Of a stretch of 64,000 bases of DNA, positions 18,958-29,041 are shown piece by piece. Below the pieces are notes generated by a model. The model saw only the letters and a list, made by a program, of their open reading frames with translations, did no database searches and was not told where the DNA came from. Made by a program: the position numbers and the translations under genes. Numbering within the stretch: the first letter of the stretch is position 1; every line of letters starts with the position of its first letter. Origin of the DNA: Psychrobacter sp. GP33 (GTDB taxonomy: Bacteria > Pseudomonadota > Gammaproteobacteria > Pseudomonadales > Moraxellaceae). The stretch covers positions 310,001-374,000 of the forward strand of contig NZ_JACGYX010000001.1 in NCBI RefSeq assembly GCF_014119005.1, in the 5' to 3' direction.

Positions 18958-18982
18958 CCTACTGACTTTGCGTTTTGAAGAC

Positions 18983-20392
18983 TTACTGACCTTGAGTGGT
19001 AAAGATATTTTGCTTGCTGACCTTATACTTACCATCTTCACTAACTACATTTAAAGTAACCGCTGTTTGACCTTCAGTAATGGTATCAGGATCGCCATAG
19101 ATACTAACGGGCATATCAAAGCTTTCACCTGGCTCTAGTGGCACATCATTGAAGCGCAGTTGTAAACTTAAGCCCTTTTGTGGCGCTAAGGTGATTTTAT
19201 ACGTGTGAGGGTCTTGAGTCTTATTGGTTAATTTAACGATATAACTATTTTCAATCATACCTTGCGCATTTAGCGATGATAACTGGTTACGATCGCGACG
19301 AATATCTATCTCTAGCGGTACGCGGTCGTTCAAAGCATATATAACCCCGCCACACAACACGGTCAATAAGGTCAGATAAGCAAATAAACGTGGACTGAAT
19401 ACTCGAGTTGCTTCTTTTTCTGCTAATTGACGTTCTGTTGTATAACGAATAAGACCGCGAGGATAACCGACTTTATCCATTACCTCATTACAAGCGTCCA
19501 CACAAGCAGCGCACTGAATACAAGCAACTTGCAAGCCATCACGAATATCAATCCCAGTAGGGCAGACCTGTACACACATTAGACATTCAATACAATCTCC
19601 TAAATTTTCAGGATTGGTACCTTTTTTGCGCGTACCACGTGGCTCACCGCGTTCGTAATCGTAAGAGACAACCAGCGTATCTTTATCAAACATCACACTT
19701 TGGAAGCGACCATAAGGACAGATTTGAATACACATCTGCTCACGCATGTAGCCGGCATTAACGTAGGTCGAAAATGCAAAGATAAATATTGAAACCCATA
19801 TCCACGTTGACCAATCAGGAAACGGAATAAAGCCTATCATCTGCCAACTGTTATATAACGCGTCTGTTCCCGATACATAACTGACGAAAGTAGTCGCAGT
19901 GATCATCGAGAATACAAACCAAATAAAATAAACCAAAAAGCGCTTAAAAGCTTTGGTCGCGCTCATCGGCTCTTTATCGAACTTAATACGTTTGTTACGG
20001 TCGCCAATCACTAGTTTTTCAACATATTGAAACATATGCGTCCAAATAGTTTGTGGACACGCATAGCCACACCAAACGCGCCCTGCATATACGGTCACCA
20101 TAAATAGCGTAAATGCAGCAATCAGTGCAAACGCAGCAATAAAATAAAAATCTTGCGTTAAAAAGGTCATCCCAAAAATATAATAATGCTGTGATGGAAC
20201 ATCAAACCAAATAGCCTGCCGACCATTATATCGCAGCCAAGGTAAAATCAGAAAAAGTGCCAAAAATGCATACATACTGATAACACGTATGTTTTGATAA
20301 AAGCCAGTAATAAAACGGGGGTGAATACGTTTTTTAGTGGCGTTAAGATCGACCTCAATAACAGGAATTCGATTAGGTTGTGGTGCTGACAT
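18983..20392 (-). CDS. ccoG: Cytochrome c oxidase accessory protein CcoG
   Basis: This 469-residue membrane ferredoxin-like protein has helices near 37-51, 83-103, 151-172 and 197-210, a conserved VWCGYACPQTIW (107-118), two 4Fe-4S motifs (CIECLMCVQVC at 267-277 and CIQCAACVDAC at 291-301), one further helix near 345, and a C-terminal Ig-like domain. In relatives CcoG reduces copper for cbb3 oxidase assembly. AGAGGC precedes the ATG. It follows ccoP after 532 bases and therefore probably has its own promoter. Confidence 0.94.
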   Translation of the reverse strand: MSAPQPNRIPVIEVDLNATKKRIHPRFITGFYQNIRVISMYAFLALFLILPWLRYNGRQAIWFDVPSQHYYIFGMTFLTQDFYFIAAFALIAAFTLFMVTVYAGRVWCGYACPQTIWTHMFQYVEKLVIGDRNKRIKFDKEPMSATKAFKRFLVYFIWFVFSMITATTFVSYVSGTDALYNSWQMIGFIPFPDWSTWIWVSIFIFAFSTYVNAGYMREQMCIQICPYGRFQSVMFDKDTLVVSYDYERGEPRGTRKKGTNPENLGDCIECLMCVQVCPTGIDIRDGLQVACIQCAACVDACNEVMDKVGYPRGLIRYTTERQLAEKEATRVFSPRLFAYLTLLTVLCGGVIYALNDRVPLEIDIRRDRNQLSSLNAQGMIENSYIVKLTNKTQDPHTYKITLAPQKGLSLQLRFNDVPLEPGESFDMPVSIYGDPDTITEGQTAVTLNVVSEDGKYKVSKQNIFTTQGQ

Positions 20393-20547
20393 AAACTTGC
20401 CTCTTTAAAAAAAGAATCAGTCTGCTGGCATGGGTAACAAACATCTATGTTAAAGATAAGATGAAGGAGATTATACTGTTATCAATGTCAGTAAGTAATA
20501 AAGTCCTAAATAAATAGAACATTACGACGAACGAATGAAAGATTATA

Positions 20548-20566
20548 AATAATGAGAATTATAGAT
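20548..20566. promoter_or_regulatory. Fur-box-like sequence upstream of ccoG (1)
   Basis: By eye 12 of 19 positions match the E. coli Fur consensus, with AATAATGAGAAT as the core. The region is AT-rich, so chance matches are likely. Confidence 0.25.
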
Positions 20567-20684
20567 CATTATTCTAACATTCCCTTTAATATAAGTGGGG
20601 GAATAATCCATAAAAACAATGTCGATATTAAGACTAATATAAAAGCGAAGCTTATATTCTGCCTAGCTTAAAGCTAGTATGCAT

Positions 20685-20703
20685 TGAAATGAGAATGATT
20701 ATA
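20685..20703. promoter_or_regulatory. Fur-box-like sequence upstream of ccoG (2)
   Basis: By eye 13 of 19 positions match the Fur consensus, core AATGAGAATGATTAT. CcoG needs two Fe-S clusters, so iron control is plausible but unproven. Confidence 0.3.
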
Positions 20704-20854
20704 AACTCTTGTCTATTATTAATGTATATTGTATATCTGATTACTCTGGCTTATTAATTATTTGAATAAATAAGATCAGAAAATTAAGCATTAAAAACCA
20801 ATAATGACCGAAATATTAATAGCTTTTATAAAAAAAATTACTAAAAATCAGCCA

Positions 20855-20888
20855 TTAAAAAAGGAGCACTGTAATGACAGTCCTCCTT
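20855..20888 (-). terminator. Terminator after ccoNOQP
   Basis: AAGGAGCACTGT (20861-20872) pairs with ACAGTCCTCCTT (20877-20888) with one mismatch, followed by TTTT on the minus strand. Confidence 0.75.
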
Positions 20889-20924
20889 GTTATAACGCAT
20901 CACGTTTCAATAAATTAAGCTATC

Positions 20925-22070
20925 TTAATTAGCAGAAGCTGCTACTGGAGCTTGCACAGTTTTAGGGGCTGCAGTTGCAGACACTTTCACCGCTGCTGTA
21001 TTACGATCTGACAACGAATATACATAAGCGGCAAGAAGCATAATACGCTCATTACCCAGCTTTGATTCCCATTGTGGCATTACGCCAGCACGACCATAGC
21101 GCAGAGTATCACGAACCGTTTCACGCTCACCGCCATACAACCAAACGTTATCGGTTAGGTTAGGGGCACCAGCTGATATCATACCTTTACCATCTTTACC
21201 ATGACAAAGTGCGCAGTTCTGATCAAAGATAGCTGCACCTTGGTTAACAAGGATTTTATCCAGCTCGCCATTGCTCTTACTACCATTGCTAGAAGATAAC
21301 GACAGCACATATTCAGATGCTGCACGTACACCATCTTCACCGATCTGATCACGCCATGCAGGCATACCGCCCACACGTCCCTTGTGCAATGTGGCTAAGA
21401 TATGGTCAGCTTCACCGCCATATAACCAGTCATTGTCAGTCAAGTTAGGATAGCCTGTGGCGCCTTTAGCATTAGAGCCATGACAAACCGAACAGTTCTG
21501 TAAAAACAGACGACTACCAACTTTCAATGCATTTGGATTTTCAGCCAGTTTTTGCACGTAAGGTGCTAGTTCTGCGGTGGCTTCATCAATCTTCGTTTGT
21601 AAGTCCGCAGGTGGCGTTTCACTACGACGCAGGGTCGCTTGCATATCAGATAAGCTCGCTAGCGTTTTGGTTGCGCCACTTGCACCAGCTTGTGCAAGAA
21701 TACTTTTCTCAAAGTTGTCAGTGAATACCTTGTTGTTCTTTTCAAGATCACTGTTTAACTCGTTATGAGACGTCCAGGGTACGGTTTCACCATCCACTTG
21801 TACGGTCGAAATGCCATCCCAATATTTTGGAAACATAGCAGGAAAGAATATCCAGTAAGCTATTCCCCAAACGATAGAACCAAAAAAGATAACTAACCAC
21901 CATTTTGGTAAAGGCTTATCGTACTCTCGGATACCGTCGTATTCATGACCTGTCGTACCATCTTCTGCTACTTCTGGCTTAAACTTTAACACCATCAATA
22001 AAACGCCAAGGATGAAAAGCCAACATCCAAAACTTAAGATGGTAATCCAAGAACTCCAAAAAAATGTCAT
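20925..22070 (-). CDS. ccoP: cbb3-type cytochrome c oxidase subunit III CcoP
   Basis: This 381-residue protein has two membrane helices (about 6-28 and 57-77) and two cytochrome c domains with haem motifs CSVCH (193-197) and CALCH (286-290). Between the helices and the haem domains lies a charged region of about 100 residues. It passes electrons to CcoO and CcoN. Its ATG overlaps the ccoQ stop by four bases, showing translational coupling. The tail is rich in Ala and Val. Confidence 0.95.
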   Translation of the reverse strand: MTFFWSSWITILSFGCWLFILGVLLMVLKFKPEVAEDGTTGHEYDGIREYDKPLPKWWLVIFFGSIVWGIAYWIFFPAMFPKYWDGISTVQVDGETVPWTSHNELNSDLEKNNKVFTDNFEKSILAQAGASGATKTLASLSDMQATLRRSETPPADLQTKIDEATAELAPYVQKLAENPNALKVGSRLFLQNCSVCHGSNAKGATGYPNLTDNDWLYGGEADHILATLHKGRVGGMPAWRDQIGEDGVRAASEYVLSLSSSNGSKSNGELDKILVNQGAAIFDQNCALCHGKDGKGMISAGAPNLTDNVWLYGGERETVRDTLRYGRAGVMPQWESKLGNERIMLLAAYVYSLSDRNTAAVKVSATAAPKTVQAPVAASAN

Positions 22071-22249
22071 TGTTCATCCTTATTGCGCTGCTCTTCGGAC
22101 AAAGATTCAATGTCTTTGTCATCAAGCGCAAGTTGTGCATCTTCTTCGAAGCGTTTTTTGTTTTTTGGCGAATACGCCCACCATGCAACACCTACGAAGG
22201 CAATAAAGGCAGAAACGGTCGCAATTGTTTGTAATTCACCAATACCCAT
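22067..22249 (-). CDS. ccoQ: cbb3-type oxidase subunit CcoQ
   Basis: This 60-residue protein has one membrane helix (about residues 8-26), the WWAYSPKNKKRFEEDA motif typical of CcoQ/FixQ, and an acidic tail. It stabilises the cbb3 complex. The start overlaps the ccoO stop by one base and the stop overlaps ccoP by four bases. AAGGA precedes the ATG. Confidence 0.93.
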   Translation of the reverse strand: MGIGELQTIATVSAFIAFVGVAWWAYSPKNKKRFEEDAQLALDDKDIESLSEEQRNKDEQ

Positions 22250-22887
22250 TAGCGCTGTCCTTCCATAGCAGTACCTAGCTGTTGCAAATAGGCAACCAGA
22301 GCATCAAGCTCGGTAGCACCAAGCACAGCATCAGGTGCCCCTTCGATATCTTCATCAGTGTAAGGTACACCGAATCGATCACGGAATAGACGCATTTTTT
22401 CCTGCACATTCGTACCGTTTACTTCATTTTTGGCTAACCAAGGAAAACCTGGCATTACCGACTCAGGTACAAGAGAACGAGGTGCGATAAGATGTTGTTT
22501 TTGCCAATCTTCAGAATAGCGACCGCCAACACGTGCTAAATCAGGACCAGTACGTTTTGACCCCCATAAGAATGGGTGATCCCACGTCGACTCAGCAGCC
22601 CGCGAATAAGGTCCATAACGCTCAACTTCTGCACGTAATGGACGCACCATTTGGGTATGGCAGACGTGACAACCTTCACGGATATAAATATCACGACCTT
22701 CAAATTCAAGTGCAGTCCAAGGCTCCATAGCAGGTAGGGGAGCATTCACCCCACCTTCTTCAGGACCTTTATTGTCATATATTAGCGGTACAATCTCAAC
22801 GAGCGTTGCAAAGCTAATAGCGATAACGATACCGATGACCAACAAGCCTGTATTTTTTTCAATAATTTCATGCGGTGTACCAGCCAT
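22249..22887 (-). CDS. ccoO: cbb3-type oxidase subunit II CcoO
   Basis: This 212-residue monohaem cytochrome c is anchored by an N-terminal helix (about 14-35), with [14 protein letters not shown] holding the haem (CHVCH at 73-77). It lies nine bases after ccoN and overlaps ccoQ. It takes electrons from CcoP to the CcoN active site. Confidence 0.95.
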   Translation of the reverse strand: MAGTPHEIIEKNTGLLVIGIVIAISFATLVEIVPLIYDNKGPEEGGVNAPLPAMEPWTALEFEGRDIYIREGCHVCHTQMVRPLRAEVERYGPYSRAAESTWDHPFLWGSKRTGPDLARVGGRYSEDWQKQHLIAPRSLVPESVMPGFPWLAKNEVNGTNVQEKMRLFRDRFGVPYTDEDIEGAPDAVLGATELDALVAYLQQLGTAMEGQR

Positions 22888-22896
22888 GATCGTTCC

Positions 22897-24378
22897 TTAT
22901 ACTTTAGCTGTCGAGATTTGATCGACACTAGGTTCATGATCAGTTGGATCAGCAATATCTACAGGCTTACCTTCTGGCATTTTGAGCGTTTTATAAACGT
23001 TATATGCCATAACAAACATACCTGATACATAAAGCAGACCACCAAACGCACGACCAATATATGGGAAATGCGAGAACTCAACGGTATCAACGAAGCTGTA
23101 TACCAAAGTACCATCTGGGTTCGTCGCTAGCCACATCATGCCTTGGCCAATACCTGAAATCCACATAGATACGATATAGAAAATGGTACCTGCTGTTGCT
23201 AGCCAGAAATGCGTCGTGATCAAGCTAATAGAGTACATTTTTGGCTTGTTATAAATACGTGGTAATAGCACATACAATGAACCAATAGTAATCATACCAA
23301 CCCAGCCAAGCGCACCTGAGTGTACGTGACCTACTGTCCAGTCGGTATTATGCGATAACGCGTTGACCGTCTTAATAGACATCATTGGACCTTCAAACGT
23401 CGACATGGCATAGAATGACAAGGCAACGATCATAAAGCGAATGATAGGATCCGTACGCAATTTATCCCAGCTGCCTGACAAGGTTAAGACACCATTAATC
23501 ATGCCGCCCCAAGAAGGTGCGAATAGGATAATAGAGAATACCATTGCTAAAGACTGTGTCCAATCTGGAAGCGCTGAATAGTGTAAATGGTGACCACCAG
23601 CCCACATGTATGAAGCAATCAATGCCCAAAAGTGAACGATAGACAAGCGATAAGAATAGATAGGACGACCAATCTGTACTGGAACGAAGTAATACATCAT
23701 TCCTAAGAATGCTGCTGTAAGATAAAAACCTACCGCGTTATGACCGTACCACCACTGTACCATTGCATCCGTTGCACCGCCAAATAGCGAATACGACTTA
23801 AATGCGCTGACAGGAATTGCCATACTGTTAACAATATGTAGTAAGGCAATGGTAATAATAAAGGCAGCAAAAAACCAGTTAGCCACATAAATATGCGAGG
23901 TTTTACGCTTGATTAATGTACCGAAGAACACAATGGCATAAGAAATCCATACCAATGCAATCAAGATGTCAATCGGCCACTCAAGCTCAGCGTATTCTTT
24001 AGTTGAGGTCAAACCTAACGGTAGTGTAATGACAGCAGATACGATGACCGCCTGCCAACCCCAAAAGGTAAACCATGCTAAATACGGAGCAAATAACCGC
24101 GTCTTACAGGTACGCTGAACGATGTAATAAGACGTTGCAAATAAGGCACTACCACCAAACGCGAAAATAACCGCATTGGTATGCAGTGGTCTTAGACGAC
24201 TAAATGTGATCCAGGGAATGTCAAAATTAAGTGCTGGCCATGCCAGCTGTGATGCGATGAAAACACCGATACCCATACCGACGATGCCCCATACTACGGC
24301 CATAATCGTAAAGAATCGTATGATGGTGATTTCATATTCACGATCAACTGGGGCGACTGCTGTGTTTTGTAAACTCAT
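22897..24378 (-). CDS. ccoN: cbb3-type cytochrome c oxidase subunit I CcoN
   Basis: This 493-residue catalytic subunit has about twelve membrane helices. Visible haem and copper ligands include the His of [37 protein letters not shown], and the His pair in [10 protein letters not shown]. It reduces oxygen at low concentrations and pumps protons. It is first in the leftward ccoNOQP operon, with AAGGAATC before the ATG. I found no perfect FNR site upstream. Confidence 0.96.
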   Translation of the reverse strand: MSLQNTAVAPVDREYEITIIRFFTIMAVVWGIVGMGIGVFIASQLAWPALNFDIPWITFSRLRPLHTNAVIFAFGGSALFATSYYIVQRTCKTRLFAPYLAWFTFWGWQAVIVSAVITLPLGLTSTKEYAELEWPIDILIALVWISYAIVFFGTLIKRKTSHIYVANWFFAAFIITIALLHIVNSMAIPVSAFKSYSLFGGATDAMVQWWYGHNAVGFYLTAAFLGMMYYFVPVQIGRPIYSYRLSIVHFWALIASYMWAGGHHLHYSALPDWTQSLAMVFSIILFAPSWGGMINGVLTLSGSWDKLRTDPIIRFMIVALSFYAMSTFEGPMMSIKTVNALSHNTDWTVGHVHSGALGWVGMITIGSLYVLLPRIYNKPKMYSISLITTHFWLATAGTIFYIVSMWISGIGQGMMWLATNPDGTLVYSFVDTVEFSHFPYIGRAFGGLLYVSGMFVMAYNVYKTLKMPEGKPVDIADPTDHEPSVDQISTAKV

Positions 24379-25651
24379 TGGATGATTCCTTTACAGCCCG
24401 AATTATCAGGAGTATTAACTCATGCTAACGTCTGACCTCATCACTACCACAAACGGTATTAACCAACAACTTAGATAACTTATTATCAGCTGTTGCTGAT
24501 AGGCAAGCGTCATTAACGAGGGCGCGTGCAGCTAAGCGGGGATAGTATAATCAATACCATAGTTAAGTGACTAAATGATTAACTAAAAGAGCATTCTCTT
24601 TTAGAGCAGCGACTATCTATTCATAATGACTGGTTATATTTTTCATAATGCTGTGCTCTCTGTGAAAAAATACGTTTTACAGCATCACCTGATTTCAAAT
24701 AGATAGAAGTGCATGCTATGACTGACAAAAGCATGTTTACGTAATGTTTAGTTAAAACTGCCGATTCTATTTAAGGTATTGTAACGCAATATTAAGCAAA
24801 TATCATTAGAACTCTGCGCTAAAATACAAACTCTTTGGTAAAAACATGATTTTAAAACATAGGTTATTTGACAAATTTATTGCTTGTAAACCTTTGTTTT
24901 TACCGGAAAAAATATTAAAAGCTATAAACACTAAGAAGCATTTATTCTAAGGGTGGTGTTAAGGCTCATCATCGAGCGCATATCACCCTACCATTACTCA
25001 CTAACATAACGTTAACAATATAATTAACTTCATAATACGCCTATCCAATAGAGAAGTTAAGATTTAAATACAGATTAATCCTTAACAACACATTAAAAAC
25101 GAGAGGAGTTATGAAGGTTTGACGGATACATTAATAGGATAAATGTGGCATGGGAGTTATGATAGCAAAAAATCGCAACATATCAACACAATATAAAGGG
25201 GATTACACAGATAAGCGCAATAAGGTAATTTTATCAGTCACTAAGGAGACTAAAGGTTGTTGAATTAAAAGATTACTAAGGTTTAAGACAATACTTTGAT
25301 GAAAACGTATTTAAGTCTGAACTTTCAAAATTGATACTGTAATCAAGTCTATACTAATAACCATGCTATTCATTCACACTAAATTTGTTACACTTTCGCA
25401 AATAATGATGATTATAGGTTTTACTTCTTTTAAAAGCGCGCCATAATAAGACTGATTTATATCGACTGTCTCTTTTCATCTGACAGTAATTGGTTGGAAT
25501 GTTAATTGGTTAGAGTAAATGTGGTAGCCGGTATTTATGACAAGTAAACTATAAATAACTTTTTATACGCTATATAACACTAAGGATGTCATAACCGTTA
25601 GTAAAAGCTGAGCGGGGCATTTAAAGTGTAATATTTATTAGGGATAGTATT
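24379..25651. other. 1.27-kb region without recognised genes
   Basis: AT-rich DNA between divergent ccoN and the SCP2-like gene. Visible items: a perfect inverted repeat TATCAGC/GCTGATA (24484-24501) 106 bases upstream of ccoN; a foldable element at 24950-24989; a possible 37-codon frame at 25149-25262 with poor initiation signals; and TTGATACTGTAATCAA (about 25332-25347), FNR-like but with the wrong spacing. No clear promoter-terminator pair for a small RNA. Confidence 0.5.
24484..24501. promoter_or_regulatory. Inverted repeat upstream of ccoN, candidate operator
   Basis: TATCAGC and GCTGATA are separated by TGTT. Its position about 106 bases upstream of the ccoN start fits a regulator site; the regulator is unknown. 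Confidence 0.35.
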
Positions 25652-26041
25652 ATGTTGGATTTTTTATCAGACCCTTGGTTTGAACAAGTGGAACAGTTTG
25701 GTCAAGAAGCCGGTGAATTGAATTTGCCACCTGCATTGGCGGATATGGTGATTAATCTTAAAGTTGCTGATAGTGACCAAGATATTGAAGCCAATTTTGC
25801 TAACGGCTATTTGCATCGCGGATTGAATGACAAGGCGACCACTACCTTGCTATTGGATCGTGAATTATTACAATCTATCATCACTGATTTTGATATGAAT
25901 GAGATTATGGGCGCCTTTATGGGTGGCAGCATTCGTGTTGAGGGCGATATGTCACAACTAATGGCATTGCAAACAGCACGTCCAAGCACCGAGCAAAAAG
26001 AGCTGTTTAAACGTATTCGCTCAGAGACTAATATGGGTTAA
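25652..26041 (+). CDS. SCP2 sterol-binding domain-like protein
   Basis: This 129-residue protein has an SCP2-like pattern: the ANFANGYLHRGLNDKATTTLLL strand region and a GGSIRVEGDMSQLMALQ segment near 90-107, which is the conserved SCP2 signature. It would bind a lipid or quinone-like ligand in the cytoplasm; ubiquinone-synthesis accessory UbiJ and UbiT share this fold. AGGGA precedes the ATG. It is a single gene with a strong terminator after it. Confidence 0.65.
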   Translation: MLDFLSDPWFEQVEQFGQEAGELNLPPALADMVINLKVADSDQDIEANFANGYLHRGLNDKATTTLLLDRELLQSIITDFDMNEIMGAFMGGSIRVEGDMSQLMALQTARPSTEQKELFKRIRSETNMG

Positions 26042-26129
26042 TGCTGCTCATGATAAATGGTAAGTACGTTTATTATTGATAAAAACATAACTCATAAAGC
26101 TGTATTGTAATTATAGATAATGTAATCAT

Positions 26130-26162
26130 AAAAAAGCCCCTAAATCATTTAGGGGCTTTTTT
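26130..26162. terminator. Bidirectional terminator
   Basis: A perfect stem with GCCCCTAAAT/ATTTAGGGGC and A and T runs on both sides separates the convergent SCP2-like gene and the gene ending at 26206. Confidence 0.93.
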
Positions 26163-26205
26163 ACTGGGAACAGGATCATTGTTATCACTTAAAGAGCAAT
26201 ATATT

Positions 26206-27186
26206 CTAGCTGGCTTTCGACTGGTTTAGCGATTGGGCTGCTGTTTGATTCTCTTTGTAAATAGCTGCTTGGAGCCAAATATTGGCTTGCACGTAGTCAT
26301 GGACTTGGATGGCTTCTGTGCCAGCGTGTTTCATTGCGCCAATACGTACTACGAATGGGGTGGCACTTTGTTCACGTAAAATCACTACGTCAAATAAAAT
26401 TACCGTCTTACCATTAAATGAGGTTTCTTGTTTACCCAGTACCTGACCTTGGCACCATGCTTCGTCTTCTTGACCTAATGCATCACCGAATAAATAGGCA
26501 CACATATGACCGAGGTTTATTTCTACCGGTTGCTTTTGTGCTTCGGTTGTCGGTTGCCACTGCTTGATTTGTTCCTGCAGATCGTCCGGAAGTTGTCCGT
26601 CATTTGCAGCCACAATGTCGTTAAAGGCGCGGTGATAACGAATGGCTTCAGGGTCTTCTACCATGATGACTTCGTTTTGTTCACTCAAGGTGATTTCATG
26701 TGCCCACCCGCTAAAATTCACAAAATAATCAGTACCTTGTTGGTAAAGGTGACGGTTAGCCGTATACAGCTGATCAAAAGCATAAATAATACTGCCATCT
26801 GCGGTGCGCATACGAAGCACTGCATCGTTGGTATTTTCATTCACAATCATACGCTCGATGCGGCAGGTCAGACCATAAGGACCATCAACGCAAGGATAGG
26901 CATTAATAAAACACTCAGGCTTACCATCTTTCATGGCAAGGACTTGATTGATATGGCAAGGCTGATCTTCTGATAATAATAAGCAGGTATCATTCGAGCT
27001 GACATTGCCGTTGAGACCTTTTGGCATTGCTGCTTGCTCAATCATTTTTTGTAGCCATTCTGGCACGTCATTACTCATATCGTCGGTCAAAATACGCCAA
27101 TGATCAGCATGACCGGCAGACTGTTCATCCGTTAAGACAACTTTGGTAGGAAATTGGATATTTTTATATTGATAATTAATAGTCAT
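26206..27186 (-). CDS. Conserved-looking protein of unknown function
   Basis: The frame opens at a TTG (27198), but the ATG at 27186 is preferred, with GAG eight bases before it, giving 326 residues (MTINYQYKNIQFP). There is no signal peptide or membrane segment. The composition is that of a normal soluble protein, with several Cys and Trp and a Gln-rich C-end. I recognise no family. It stands alone between a bidirectional terminator and a 489-base intergenic region. Confidence 0.7.
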   Translation of the reverse strand: MTINYQYKNIQFPTKVVLTDEQSAGHADHWRILTDDMSNDVPEWLQKMIEQAAMPKGLNGNVSSNDTCLLLSEDQPCHINQVLAMKDGKPECFINAYPCVDGPYGLTCRIERMIVNENTNDAVLRMRTADGSIIYAFDQLYTANRHLYQQGTDYFVNFSGWAHEITLSEQNEVIMVEDPEAIRYHRAFNDIVAANDGQLPDDLQEQIKQWQPTTEAQKQPVEINLGHMCAYLFGDALGQEDEAWCQGQVLGKQETSFNGKTVILFDVVILREQSATPFVVRIGAMKHAGTEAIQVHDYVQANIWLQAAIYKENQTAAQSLNQSKAS

Positions 27187-27675
27187 GAAAATACTCAAAA
27201 TTAGGTCAGCTATGATGCTTGAGAGTTTAGTGATTATATTCTTAACTATTATACAATGCGTAAGTATCCAGCAATAATCAGCTGAATATTGACTCTTGTG
27301 ACAAGTTATTCGCCTAAAAATGGCGTTATATAATCAAGATAACGGTAGCAAACAGTCATGATGGGTGAATGATAATGATCCCTAGTCTATAATATATAGG
27401 TATAGACATGCGTAATAGCAAGCCTCTCACAAAAAATAATAACAAAGCCTAGCCTTTTGAGGGAAAATACGCGCAGTTTTTATAAGTGAATAAATGAATG
27501 AATGGCACATGGTGAACAATTTGTGTCAAACTGTCCTCCTTTTGCCAGTCTCGTTATATAAAAAATAAGACAAATAACACGACTGTTTAACATCAAGTCT
27601 GTCTAAAACCATATGGGTTAGTGTCGACTTACGCATGACATCGCGCTGCCCATAGATAAGATAAAGAGTTTGAAT
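27187..27675. other. Divergent intergenic region upstream of lolC/E-like gene
   Basis: 489 bases. It holds a perfect inverted repeat GTCTATA/TATAGAC (27385-27391 and 27401-27407) just right of a weakly Fur-like GATAATGAT stretch (about 27371). Promoters for both directions are expected here but I cannot place them. Confidence 0.35.
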
Positions 27676-28914
27676 ATGTTTCGTCCTTTAGCATTATTTA
27701 TCGGATTACGATATACCAGAGCAGAGCGCAGTAACCGCTTTATCTCTTTTATATCGCTCATCTCGATGATAGGTTTGACCCTTGGGGTTGCAGTATTAAT
27801 CACTGTTCTATCAGTAATGAATGGTTTTGATCGTGAGCTTAAAACCCGTATTTTAGGCATGGTGCCGCAAGCAACGGTTACGGCAACTGAAGTTATCGGT
27901 GACTGGGAAGCCTTGGCTGATAAGATTAAGACTGAAGACCCACAAGTAGTGGCAGTAGCCCCTTTTATTCAGTTGCAAGGGATGTTGACATCTAACGGTC
28001 AAGTTGCTGGGATTATGGTCACTGGCGTAGATCCAAAATACGAAAAAAACGTCTCCATTATCAATGAACACATGACTGAAGGCAGTATTGATACCCTAAA
28101 AAGTGGCGACTTTAGCATTGTGCTCGGTGAAGAGATGGTGCAGTCCCTTGGTCTGACTATCGGTGATAAAGTCACCTTGGTGTTGCCAGAAGCGTCGCCA
28201 TCGCCAGCAGGGGTTATACCACGCTTTAAGCGTTTTACTTTAACCGGTATCTTTAGCATCAGCCCAGAAGTGGATAGCATCATGGCATTTATTCCGATGA
28301 ATGATGCCGCCAAGCTGTTGCGATTGCCATCTGGGGCGCAAGGCATTCGCATGAAGCTTAATGATATATTTACAGCACCGATAGCCGCACAAAAAGCAGC
28401 AGCGATTGCGCCGGATCAGCTCTATCCCAACGATTGGACGCAAACCCATGGCAATCTATTTGGCGCGATTCAAATGGAAAAAGCGATGGTTGGCTTGTTG
28501 CTGTTCTTAATTATTCTGGTTGCTGCGTTTAATATCGTCTCAAGTTTGGTGATGCTGGTCACTGACAAAAAAGCCGATATTGCTATTTTAAAAACCTTTG
28601 GTGCGTCACCGCGCTTGATTACGCAAGTGTTTATGGTACAAGGCGTGGTTATTGGAGTGATTGGAACGGTTGCTGGCACGATATTGGGTGTCATATTCGC
28701 GCTAACCATCAGTGATATTTTGGGCTTTATCAATCAAAGCTTTGGTTTGCATTTATTTGATGCTTATTTTATTAATTATTTACCCTCGCAGTTGCGCTTG
28801 GTGGATGTGGCGTTAATTACTGGTGCCTCATTTGTATTGAGTTTCTTAGCGACTATTTATCCGGCACGCCGCGCTGCTAAGATACAACCAGCACAAACCT
28901 TGCGCTATGAGTAA
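27676..28914 (+). CDS. lolC: Lipoprotein-releasing ABC transporter permease LolC/LolE family
   Basis: This 413-codon frame runs from the ATG at 27676 (a TTG two codons earlier is less likely). The N-terminal RPLALFIGLRYTRAERSNRF and SLISMIGLTLGVAVLITVLSVMNGFD first helix are diagnostic. Three more helices lie at about 265-300, 315-345 and 375-400, with a large periplasmic domain between. With LolD it extracts outer-membrane lipoproteins. Only one permease is present, so it may form a homodimer as in LolF-type systems. The lolD gene follows at 127 bases. Confidence 0.92.
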   Translation: MFRPLALFIGLRYTRAERSNRFISFISLISMIGLTLGVAVLITVLSVMNGFDRELKTRILGMVPQATVTATEVIGDWEALADKIKTEDPQVVAVAPFIQLQGMLTSNGQVAGIMVTGVDPKYEKNVSIINEHMTEGSIDTLKSGDFSIVLGEEMVQSLGLTIGDKVTLVLPEASPSPAGVIPRFKRFTLTGIFSISPEVDSIMAFIPMNDAAKLLRLPSGAQGIRMKLNDIFTAPIAAQKAAAIAPDQLYPNDWTQTHGNLFGAIQMEKAMVGLLLFLIILVAAFNIVSSLVMLVTDKKADIAILKTFGASPRLITQVFMVQGVVIGVIGTVAGTILGVIFALTISDILGFINQSFGLHLFDAYFINYLPSQLRLVDVALITGASFVLSFLATIYPARRAAKIQPAQTLRYE

Positions 28915-29041
28915 TAACTATTAATAAGTGATAGCGCCGTTTTTATAATAAAAAATCTGCGTTAGTACTTACTAATTACCCATGCCACTTAAGCTTAAAT
29001 GCTTATTCCAGCTGTTATTAAGTAAGAACAAAGGATACGCT

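Larger units (their letters stand above)
20393..20924. other. Intergenic region ccoG-ccoP
   Basis: 532 AT-rich bases with the ccoP terminator at its right end and two stretches resembling Fur boxes (listed separately). No open frame of note. Confidence 0.4.

Noticed and set aside
25149..25262. 37-codon open frame in the gene-poor region
   Set aside because: Possible AGGA is 12 bases from the ATG, composition is not protein-like and no neighbour supports it.
25332..25347. FNR-box-like TTGATACTGTAATCAA
   Set aside because: The half-sites TTGAT and ATCAA are six bases apart instead of four, and the site is almost 1 kb from ccoN, so it is not a standard FNR site.
27371..27389. Fur-like stretch upstream of the lolC/E-like gene
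   Set aside because: Right half of the box is missing; the match is only in the AT-rich GATAATGAT part.
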